Source of the DNA: Candidatus Atribacteria bacterium
GTDB taxonomy: Bacteria > Atribacterota > Atribacteria > Atribacterales > Atribacteraceae
DNA length: 7,716 bases
Assembly (NCBI GenBank): GCA_026390275.1
Contig: JAPLGF010000294.1
Span: forward strand, 1 to 7,716
Reading direction: 5' to 3'
A model generated the notes under the pieces. It ran no database searches. It saw only the letters and a list, made by a program, of their open reading frames with translations, and was not told the origin of the DNA. Below, piece after piece: positions 1-4,569 of the stretch. A program made the position numbers and the translations under genes. Within the stretch, counting starts at the first letter, position 1; every line of letters begins with the position of its first letter.

Positions 1-1
1 G

Positions 2-205
2 GAGGAGATTCTGATGGAGGCCCGGATTCTGGCTGTGGCCGATGTGGTGGAAGCCATGGCCTCCCACCGGCCCTATCGGCCGGCCTTGGGAATCAACGCT
101 GCCCTGGAGGAGATCGAGAAGAATGCCGGGATACTCTACGATAAAGAAGTGGCCGAGGTGTGCCTGAGGCTGTTCCGGGAGAAGGGGTTTACCTTGGAGT
201 CGTGA
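2..205 (+). CDS. HD-GYP domain protein, C-terminal fragment
   Basis: This is the last 67 codons of a gene that starts left of the window. The frame is open from base 2, so the ATG at 14 is an internal methionine. The residues EARILAVADVVEAM, then ASHRPYRPALG, then a helical tail ending in LRLFREKGF, are the typical end of an HD-GYP domain, the segment that follows the HHE and GYP motifs. The Asp of AVAD is normally one of the metal-site residues. HD-GYP proteins are usually cyclic-di-GMP phosphodiesterases, often with N-terminal sensor or receiver domains, which are not visible here. GC is clearly higher than in the rest of the window (39 of 60 bases in the row 61-120). It converges on the kinase gene and has no evident functional link to the sugar locus. 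The family call is firm; catalytic activity cannot be judged from this fragment. Confidence 0.85.
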   Translation, partial: EEILMEARILAVADVVEAMASHRPYRPALGINAALEEIEKNAGILYDKEVAEVCLRLFREKGFTLES

Positions 206-274
206 TGAGAAAAAGCTATTTTGGACAGATGTGATTAAATATGCTTATATGAACCGACTTTGACCATTTAGGCC

Positions 275-317
275 GCTGAAGGAAGTTGATGGAACAAGAG
301 TTCCTTGATTTTTCAGC
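275..317 (+). terminator. imperfect stem-loop after HD-GYP gene, possible weak terminator
   Basis: GCTGAAGGAA at 275-284 can pair with TTCC at 301-304 and, after a bulge, with TTCAGC at 312-317. An alternative small hairpin is GGAAC (291-295), loop AAGA, GTTCC (300-304), followed by TTGATTTTT. This lies about 70-110 bases past the HD-GYP stop, where a rightward terminator would be expected. The stems are short or bulged, so termination is only a possibility. Confidence 0.3.
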
Positions 318-365
318 TGGAATTATTTGTTTTTACAACATTTTAATAATCATTTACACATGAAA

Positions 366-403
366 TAGGACTTGATCGAAAATTCAATCCAACACCAGTC
401 CTA
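366..403 (-). terminator. inverted repeat just past the kinase stop, possible terminator
   Basis: TAGGACT at 366-372 is the exact reverse complement of AGTCCTA at 397-403, with a 24-base spacer that holds a smaller TTGA/TCAA pair. It begins 7 bases past the kinase stop codon (410-412) on the minus strand. Only a short run of T follows the stem on that strand, so it is a weak candidate for ending the SIS-kinase transcript. Confidence 0.35.
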
Positions 404-409
404 AGAATT

Positions 410-1183
410 TTACCTTTCACTCCAGTGCGAATATTTTTCAACGGCATCGGTGAAAGTGGCATATAGCTCATACAGTTTGGAGTAATGAGAAACGAATTTT
501 GGATCAGGAATGCATTTGGCCTCCGGGGTGGTCGTATTTATTGTGTCATCATAGTTATCGATAAAGTGTATTGCCTTGGCCCCTAATAAGTACGCGCCGG
601 TTGCTGCAGTATCCACGTTTTCTGATACCTGAACCGGGATATTGAAGACATTACCCATGATCTGAGGCCAGAGGGTCAATCGGGTTCCTCCACCGCTCAT
701 GATGATGCGCTTCACGTCTTTTTCTAAAGAGGGGACTTTTTTAAGAGAACTCTTCAAAGCCAGGGCAACTCCTTCCATGATAGAAAGGGCAATGTCTTTT
801 TGGTCAGTATTCATTTCCAGGCCGAAAAGAGCGGCCCGGGCCTGGTAGTCGAAGGAGGGGGTTCCCGTCCCCATCAGAAAGGGATAAAAAAGGGTATTTC
901 TGTTCAATGGAATGTCGTGTAACCCGTTGATCTTTGCTGGGAGGCGTTTCATTGCTTTATCCCCTACCAGCGAAGCAAACCACTGAACTGATGATCCGCC
1001 AGTGGGGACGGTACCTAAGCAAAAATACTTATCTGGCAGACAATGGGAAAAAAGATACAGTTTTCCCAGGATATCCGGGTCGATTTCCTCTAAACAAAAG
1101 AGAAGCTGGGCAGCTGTTCCCACGCATAGGGAAAGAGTCCCCTTTTCTCCGGCTCCGGTAGCAAGAGCGGTGGTGGCCAACAT
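410..1183 (-). CDS. FGGY kinase, C-terminal fragment (FGGY_C domain)
   Basis: This is an open frame of 257 codons. Its first ATG lies exactly at the deletion join, so that ATG is probably not a real start: the nearest purine stretch (AAGG) is only about 3 bases before it. The protein carries the second FGGY lobe: CVGTAAQLLF (the SLGTSG-like adenosine-pocket motif), FYPFLMGTGTPSFDYQARAALFGL, IMEGVALAL, and the strongly conserved MSGGGTRLTLWPQIMGNV followed by TAATGAYLLGA. Each of these matches the order in xylulokinases. It lacks the catalytic Asp segment and the whole N-terminal lobe. It is best read as the 3-prime half of the broken gene, not as a separate protein. Confidence 0.65.
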   Translation of the reverse strand: MLATTALATGAGEKGTLSLCVGTAAQLLFCLEEIDPDILGKLYLFSHCLPDKYFCLGTVPTGGSSVQWFASLVGDKAMKRLPAKINGLHDIPLNRNTLFYPFLMGTGTPSFDYQARAALFGLEMNTDQKDIALSIMEGVALALKSSLKKVPSLEKDVKRIIMSGGGTRLTLWPQIMGNVFNIPVQVSENVDTAATGAYLLGAKAIHFIDNYDDTINTTTPEAKCIPDPKFVSHYSKLYELYATFTDAVEKYSHWSER

Positions 1184-1688
1184 AATCCTTGGGAAAGAGC
1201 ATTTTGGAAATACATTGATAGAGATCAGGAAAATGATTTTTTACCCACAGTATTTTGGGGAGGGTAAAACTGGCCTGCAAGGGATTGCCGGTTCGATGGG
1301 GAAAGAAAGAGGGAGGAAATTGCTTTTTTAAAGAATCCACTTCCTTTTTTGCCCGGGTATCTGACCAGATGATGCAGGGAAATATGGTCTTCTCATTCTT
1401 ATTCAAAAAAACCGGACCGTGCATCTGACCGGTAAGAGATATAGCGGAAAGCGATGGGATCGCATCATGGTATTTATCATCCAATTTTTTCATTATCTTT
1501 TGAAGATGCGAAGTCCAAAGGAAAGGATCCTGTTCGGCAAAACCGGCGTCGGAATAATGAGTGGGATGAGGGGCTGATTCTCTCCCCACAATTTTTCCAC
1601 TCTCATCGAAGAGAACGCATTTCAAGTTGGTGGTTCCAATATCAATAGATAAAAAGTATGGTTTGGTGTTTATGATGCCCCGGCTCAT
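1029..1688 (-). CDS. FGGY kinase, N-terminal fragment
   Basis: This 219-residue frame starts at an ATG that overlaps the stop of the upstream SIS gene (ATGA, 1685-1688), so it is probably translated by coupling or reinitiation. No good Shine-Dalgarno precedes it. Residues 1 to about 168 are genuine kinase: DIGTTNLK at about 16-23, TGQMHG at about 85-90, IWSDTRA near 107-113, and FPKDY at about 164-168. From V169 on, the protein reads out of frame (VGHHRSCYRSRRKG...) into sequence that encodes the C-terminal domain in another frame, and it ends at 1029. The last 50 residues are therefore not homologous to anything expected. If made, the product would have only part of the first FGGY lobe and no complete ATP site. 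Confidence 0.65.
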   Translation of the reverse strand: MSRGIINTKPYFLSIDIGTTNLKCVLFDESGKIVGRESAPHPTHYSDAGFAEQDPFLWTSHLQKIMKKLDDKYHDAIPSLSAISLTGQMHGPVFLNKNEKTIFPCIIWSDTRAKKEVDSLKKQFPPSFFPHRTGNPLQASFTLPKILWVKNHFPDLYQCISKMLFPKDYVGHHRSCYRSRRKGDSFPMRGNSCPASLLFRGNRPGYPGKTVSFFPLSAR

Positions 1689-2428
1689 AAAAAACGTACT
1701 CTGGTCCGGAATTGATCGAATATTTTTTTATTCCTCATTTTTCCCTCAGGAAGATTACCACTGATAAAGACCGGAGGAGTGATGTGTTCGTTTTGGAGCA
1801 GGTGAGTGGCGGCATTGACCAGAATCAAATTTAATATGAATACTCCTGTCAGAGTCGAGGTGGGCGCCATCTTAAGGTCAGAATCAGGAATAGGAATGGA
1901 GGCATCACCAATTTCGGAATGGTTATCAATAAATACCGTGCAATTTTCCATAATACTTTCCCGTTTTTTGGTATTTTTTAAATATTCTATGTATTTTCTT
2001 GATCCAACAGCGATGATCGGTATTCCATTTTCTTGGACAATTTTGCTCATTTGGAAAGGAACCAGGTTTACTCCCGAATTGGAGAAAAGGATAAAGGCAT
2101 CCCGGCTTTCTGGTTGGAGGTGGTGGTACAATTTTTCGGCATATCCATCCAGGTCTTCCAAGGCGGAAGATTTCATGGCTCCGGCATGTAACATCAGGGA
2201 AGGTTCCAATACCGGGTTAATACACGCCAATCCCCCGGCTCGATAAAAAGCTTCTTCCGAGAAGATGTGAGAATGGCCGGTACCGAAGATATGAATTAAT
2301 CCTCCTTCTTTCATGGCATCAACCATAATCAATACCGCCTTTTGAATATTCTCCCGGTCCTGTTTTACGATTTCGTCCAATTGCCGGCAAACATTTTCGT
2401 AATATGTTAAATCAATATCGATGTTCAT
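1685..2428 (-). CDS. SIS-domain phosphosugar-binding protein, UPF0309/COG4821 type (copy 1)
   Basis: This is a 247-residue cytoplasmic protein of the sugar isomerase (SIS) fold. Motifs in order are HIFGTGHSHIFSEEAFYRAGG (residues about 46-66), NPVLEPSLMLHAGAMKSSALE (71-91), SNSGVN (116-121, the phosphate-binding serine loop) and APTSTLTG (188-195). These and the length fit UPF0309 proteins. The start at 2428 is chosen because AGGGAGGAG lies 3 bases before the ATG; an upstream ATG at 2479 would add 17 unrelated residues with no such site. The gene overlaps the kinase by 4 bp, which suggests one transcript and a shared pathway. SIS proteins bind phosphosugars and often isomerise, deaminate or cleave them, but the substrate here is unknown. 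The RHPS-GK segment that I recall from this family is replaced by NTKKRES at about 152-158. It is a diverged paralogue of the SIS gene at 3754-4509. Confidence 0.85.
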   Translation of the reverse strand: MNIDIDLTYYENVCRQLDEIVKQDRENIQKAVLIMVDAMKEGGLIHIFGTGHSHIFSEEAFYRAGGLACINPVLEPSLMLHAGAMKSSALEDLDGYAEKLYHHLQPESRDAFILFSNSGVNLVPFQMSKIVQENGIPIIAVGSRKYIEYLKNTKKRESIMENCTVFIDNHSEIGDASIPIPDSDLKMAPTSTLTGVFILNLILVNAATHLLQNEHITPPVFISGNLPEGKMRNKKIFDQFRTRVRFL

Positions 2429-2523
2429 GGTCTCCTCCCTTATTCTATGGTCTCTTTTTGATGGTGACGGGAAAAGCACGTTGGACAGAAAAATGACCTG
2501 CCCGGTCGTGAATAGACGCTCTC

Positions 2524-2549
2524 ATTATAATATACCGTTTTGCCACCAA
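2524..2549 (-). promoter_or_regulatory. candidate promoter of the SIS-kinase operon with a partial operator
   Basis: On the minus strand a perfect TATAAT lies at 2529-2524, about 96 bases upstream of the SIS start. The matching -35 is poor: TTGGTG (2549-2544) is only 14 bases away, and at 17 bases the hexamer is CCGTTG. Directly upstream of the -10 is GGTATAT (2536-2530), which matches one half of the operator at 3633-3644 read in reverse. The weak -35 would fit a regulated promoter. This is inference from consensus only. Confidence 0.35.
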
Positions 2550-2627
2550 CGGCCGATTTTAACCTGGGCTTTGATGGGGATAGGCTCTCTTGTTGATAGG
2601 GTAATCGTATAATTTATTTTTGGAAAA

Positions 2628-2637
2628 AACAATTGTT
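2628..2637. promoter_or_regulatory. perfect 10-bp palindrome AACAATTGTT
   Basis: AACAATTGTT is its own reverse complement. It lies between the divergent SIS-kinase and gntR genes, 19 bases upstream of the gntR -35. It could be a dimeric repressor site or a chance AT-rich palindrome. The rest of 2429-2655 shows no gene; a TATAAT on the plus strand at 2608-2613 has no matching -35. Confidence 0.25.
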
Positions 2638-2655
2638 CTCATATTTTATCCCCCA

Positions 2656-2684
2656 TTGACTAATCTTCGATGATTCGATATCCT
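2656..2684 (+). promoter_or_regulatory. candidate promoter of the GntR regulator gene
   Basis: TTGACT (2656-2661, five of six to the sigma-70 -35) is followed after 17 bases by TATCCT (2679-2684, four of six to the -10). Transcription would start near 2691, inside the operator-like site at 2684-2695, leaving a leader of about 60 bases before the ATG at 2751. Confidence 0.45.
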
Positions 2685-2695
2685 GTTATAACCAG
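2684..2695 (+). promoter_or_regulatory. candidate GntR operator TGTTATAACCAG
   Basis: The core GTTATAAC is a perfect 8-bp palindrome with the GT-N4-AC form expected of HutC-type GntR regulators. It overlaps the last base of the proposed -10 and the start site of the gntR promoter, so binding would block transcription (autorepression). The same TGT-N4-ACCAG pattern recurs at 3633-3644 before the SIS/ABC operon. Confidence 0.5.
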
Positions 2696-2750
2696 TACAT
2701 ATGTGATGAATGATGAAACCATCAATACCCGAAAGGGGTTGGCTGATAAG

Positions 2751-3497
2751 ATGCTGATCGAAAAAACTTCTCCGGTTCCCATCCACCTCCAATTACGAAA
2801 AATCATTTTATCCATGATTGAGAGTGGAAAGTTAAAGCCAGGTGATAAGCTCTACTCGGAGTCAGAATTTTGTAAGTTATTCGATATCAGCCGGATGACA
2901 GTACGAAGGGTCATTAATGATCTGGCGAATGAAGGGTACATTCAGCGGGTGGCTGGGAAAGGGAGTTTTGTTTGCGAACCAAAAATTATTGAAAAACTCA
3001 CCTATGTTTCCACTTTCGCCGAAGACATGCACAGTCGTGGTCTCAAACCAAACCGAAAACTTTTGGAACGGAAGATCGAAGAACCAAATACGAAAGTGAC
3101 AGAAATGTTAAATTTGGTGCAAAACGATAACGTTATCTGTATCAAAATGCTTCTCTATGCCAACGAAGAACCGATTTGCCTACAGGAGGTTTTTCTTCCT
3201 TTTCCCCTGTTCAAAAATTTTATGCTCCTTTCCATCGAAGAAGTGGAGCAAAAAGATCTCTGTGAAATCCTCAACACCTACATTACCAGACCGGTGCTGT
3301 GGGCCAAGCAGACACTGGAGGCAGTGTTATTAAAAAGCAAAGATGCCAGGTTGTTAGAAGTATCAACGAATGTTCCTGGTCTTCTCTGTGAACGGGTCAC
3401 TTTTGATGAGCTGGACACTCCGATTGAATACGTCACCTTTCTCTATCGGGCCGACCGTTATAAGTTCATGATTGATAAAAGAAACGTCATCCGATAA
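2751..3497 (+). CDS. GntR-family transcriptional regulator, HutC subfamily (UTRA domain)
   Basis: This is a 248-residue DNA-binding regulator. Residues 8-76 are the GntR winged helix: PVPIHLQLRKIIL, then GKLKPGDKLYSESEF, then the recognition region SRMTVRRVINDLANEGYI and the wing GKGSFV. Residues about 85-240 are a UTRA ligand-binding domain: TFAEDMHSRGLKP, PICLQEVFLP, and ERVTFDELDTPIEYVTFLYRADRYKF. UTRA domains usually sense a sugar, a phosphosugar or a similar small metabolite. The start at 2751 gives the usual family length and short N-terminus, with AAGGGG about 12 bases upstream. An in-frame ATG at 2670 would add 27 residues, have no ribosome site, and place the operator inside the gene. 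The gene lies between two operons of one apparent pathway, so it is very probably their local repressor, released by the substrate or its phosphate. The ligand is not known. Confidence 0.9.
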   Translation: MLIEKTSPVPIHLQLRKIILSMIESGKLKPGDKLYSESEFCKLFDISRMTVRRVINDLANEGYIQRVAGKGSFVCEPKIIEKLTYVSTFAEDMHSRGLKPNRKLLERKIEEPNTKVTEMLNLVQNDNVICIKMLLYANEEPICLQEVFLPFPLFKNFMLLSIEEVEQKDLCEILNTYITRPVLWAKQTLEAVLLKSKDARLLEVSTNVPGLLCERVTFDELDTPIEYVTFLYRADRYKFMIDKRNVIR

Positions 3498-3603
3498 TAT
3501 CGCTCATTCTTGCAGGGTTTTTTGCCATCCAATTGATGTCTGATCATTCCGAAGTATGTTCGCTGAGATACTCCATCTGATCCTGATATGGCCGCCAGGA
3601 CTC

Positions 3604-3640
3604 TTGACAACTTATCATTACTTATAGTAACTTGTATATA
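3604..3640 (+). promoter_or_regulatory. candidate promoter of the SIS/ABC transporter operon
   Basis: A perfect TTGACA lies at 3604-3609, but no good -10 stands 16-18 bases from it; TATAGT (3623-3628) is only 13 away. A better spaced pair is TTATCA (3612-3617) with TATATA (3635-3640) at 17 bases. In that case the -10 lies inside the GntR-like operator at 3633-3644 and the transcript would have a leader of about 105 bases. Which pair is used cannot be settled from sequence. Confidence 0.4.
3610..3639 (+). repeat. three 10-bp-phased direct repeats, ACTTRT-N4
   Basis: ACTTAT at 3610, ACTTAT at 3620 and ACTTGT at 3630 each begin exactly 10 bases apart, close to one helical turn. The array lies within the promoter of the SIS/ABC operon and its third unit runs into the GntR-like operator. 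Phased short direct repeats of this kind can bind a regulator on one face of the DNA. With so short a unit in AT-rich sequence, chance is also possible. Confidence 0.4.
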
Positions 3641-3644
3641 CCAG
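3633..3644 (+). promoter_or_regulatory. candidate GntR operator TGTATATACCAG
   Basis: GTATATAC is a perfect 8-bp palindrome of GT-N4-AC form. In the wider 14-mer CTTGTATATACCAG (3631-3644) all but one base pair are symmetric. It shares TGT-N4-ACCAG with the site at 2684-2695. It overlaps the proposed -10 of the SIS/ABC operon, consistent with repression by the adjacent GntR protein. Confidence 0.5.
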
Positions 3645-3686
3645 GTATGATTCCATATCTCACATTTTATCTAATATAAACGTCTG

Positions 3687-3696
3687 AGGAGGTGAT
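3687..3696 (+). promoter_or_regulatory. unpaired perfect Shine-Dalgarno AGGAGGTGAT
   Basis: Ten bases match the full anti-Shine-Dalgarno end of 16S rRNA, yet no ATG or GTG follows at a normal distance. The next GTG in the SIS frame (3712) is 19 bases from GGAGG, and TGA at 3697-3699 closes that frame immediately upstream. A TTG at 3696 opens a 31-codon frame that ends at 3791, but its spacing is only 3 bases. A second good site, GGAGG at 3741-3745, serves the GTG at 3754. Confidence 0.5.
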
Positions 3697-3753
3697 TGAT
3701 TTTTTCATCTGGTGGATGGAATCGACCCCTTCCAAGAACAGGAGGTGCGGAAA

Positions 3754-4509
3754 GTGGTAAAAGGGAAAAGTTATCTGGAATTGACTGTTGAGTTCCTGGA
3801 AAAAATTGAAAAAGAACAAGCAGAAAATTTTAAAAAGGCAGGGCAGGTCATTGGTGACGTTTTAATGAAAGATCAGTTGCTCCATGTCGTGGGTACGGGT
3901 GGACATACTGATCTTCCGGCGTATGATATGTTTTATAGAGCCGGTGGCCTGGTTCCCATCAATTACATCATACCGATAGGAGCACTCTATGGAGCAAGTG
4001 GCGCCACCCATGGAATGAGAATAGAGCGTTGTCCCGATTACATGAACCGGGTGGTTGATTACTATGGAGTAGAAAAAGGGGATGTCGCTATTATTTTCAA
4101 CAATATCGGAGTCAATGCCGCCACCATCGATGCTATACTGGAATGTAAGAAAAAAGGGGCGTATACCATAGGAGTCGGTGGAAGCCCCTGGCAAAAAGAA
4201 ATCCCCCATGACCACTTCACCCGTCATCCCAGCCGAAAGAACATGATGGAGCTGGTGGATCTTTTTATCGACGATTATAATCCGGTGGGCGATTCGGTGA
4301 TGGAAATTGATGGTTTTGATCGGCCGTTTGCACCCATATCAGCCATGACCGATGGTTATATTGTGAGAAGGATGGAAATCGAAACCATCAAATACATGGT
4401 CAGCAAAGGAGTCACTCCCAAGGTATGGATGAGCGCAAATTGCGTGGGCGGTGATCAGGCGAACGCCCAGTATGTGAAAGAATACTTCCATCGCATTAAA
4501 AACCTGTAA
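3754..4509 (+). CDS. SIS-domain protein, UPF0309/COG4821 type (copy 2, diverged)
   Basis: This is a 251-residue cytoplasmic protein with the SIS fold, paralogous along its whole length to the gene at 1685-2428. Both have the pattern of an N-terminal helix, GTG loop, FYRAGGL, IDN/IDD...GD, and a C-terminal TP-V--S-N segment. Motifs: VVGTGGHTD (45-53), FYRAGGLVPIN (60-70), FNNIGVN (115-121), RHPSRKN (157-163) and SANCVGG (227-233). The serine loop SNSG found in copy 1 reads NNIG here, so the usual phosphate-binding serines are missing and the ligand or activity may differ. The GTG start at 3754 has GGAGG 8 bases before it and gives the usual N-terminal length; a GTG at 3712 would add 14 residues with poor spacing. 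It is the first gene of the run that continues into the ABC transporter, so it probably acts on the imported substrate. The reaction is unknown. Confidence 0.85.
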   Translation: MVKGKSYLELTVEFLEKIEKEQAENFKKAGQVIGDVLMKDQLLHVVGTGGHTDLPAYDMFYRAGGLVPINYIIPIGALYGASGATHGMRIERCPDYMNRVVDYYGVEKGDVAIIFNNIGVNAATIDAILECKKKGAYTIGVGGSPWQKEIPHDHFTRHPSRKNMMELVDLFIDDYNPVGDSVMEIDGFDRPFAPISAMTDGYIVRRMEIETIKYMVSKGVTPKVWMSANCVGGDQANAQYVKEYFHRIKNL

Positions 4510-4513
4510 TAAT

Positions 4514-4542
4514 CTTTCGGGAGATGAGAGAAATTCCCGAAG
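4514..4542 (+). promoter_or_regulatory. stem-loop between SIS copy 2 and the binding-protein gene
   Basis: TTCGGGA (4516-4522) pairs fully with TCCCGAA (4535-4541); G-U pairs at both ends extend it to about 9 pairs with a loop of about 10 bases. The sequence after it is T-rich (TTTATCATTTTT). It starts 5 bases past the SIS stop and ends 14 bases before the next Shine-Dalgarno. It may be a leaky terminator or a processing/stability element that sets binding-protein mRNA levels. Confidence 0.45.
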
Positions 4543-4569
4543 TTTATCATTTTTGAAGGAGGGTTGGAC

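Larger units (their letters stand above)
410..1688 (-). pseudogene. FGGY sugar kinase (xylulokinase-like), disrupted by internal deletion and frameshift
   Basis: Two overlapping frames together encode a carbohydrate kinase of the FGGY family, but no single frame covers it. The N-terminal half carries the phosphate-binding DIGTTNLK motif, TGQMHG (typical of the xylulokinase branch) and FTLPKILWVKNHFPDLY through FPKDY. The C-terminal half resumes at LATTALATGAGEKGTLSLCVGTA and runs through the FGGY_C domain. Compared from memory with E. coli XylB, about 75-80 residues are missing between KDY and the point where the other frame resumes. That interval includes the GGGDN segment carrying the catalytic Asp. 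The remaining coding length is about 425 codons against a usual 480-510. The reading frame also shifts at the join near 1183-1190. As written the gene should not give an active kinase. The ancestral substrate was probably a ketose or related sugar; the exact one is not determinable. An assembly error at the join is the main alternative. Confidence 0.8.

Noticed and set aside
410..1688. Naming the kinase xylB and the locus a xylose operon
   Set aside because: TGQMHG and FPKDY are xylulokinase-like, but related FGGY kinases for other sugars share them, no xylose isomerase gene is present, and the linked SIS proteins do not belong to xylose catabolism.
2429..2479. 17-residue N-terminal extension of SIS copy 1 from an ATG at 2479
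   Set aside because: It has no ribosome site, its residues are charged and unlike family N-termini, and it would run through the strong AGGGAGGAG that serves the ATG at 2428.
2670..2750. Start of the GntR gene at ATG 2670
   Set aside because: It would add 27 residues before a domain that normally starts within about 10 residues, has no Shine-Dalgarno, and lies upstream of the expected transcription start.
3498..3600. Terminator after gntR (GCAGGGTTTTTTGCC near 3513-3527)
   Set aside because: The T-run is there but no stable stem precedes it; GGC and GCC would pair only across the T-run.
3862..4227. Minus-strand open frame of 121 codons within SIS copy 2
   Set aside because: It lies wholly antisense to a well-supported gene and its translation has no family features.
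1685..4509. SIS proteins as MurQ (N-acetylmuramic acid 6-phosphate etherase) or GmhA
   Set aside because: Length (about 250) and motifs (FYRAGG, GTGHSH, NPVLEP) match UPF0309; the MurQ hallmark DGTSGRLG is absent and the order of motifs does not fit GmhA.
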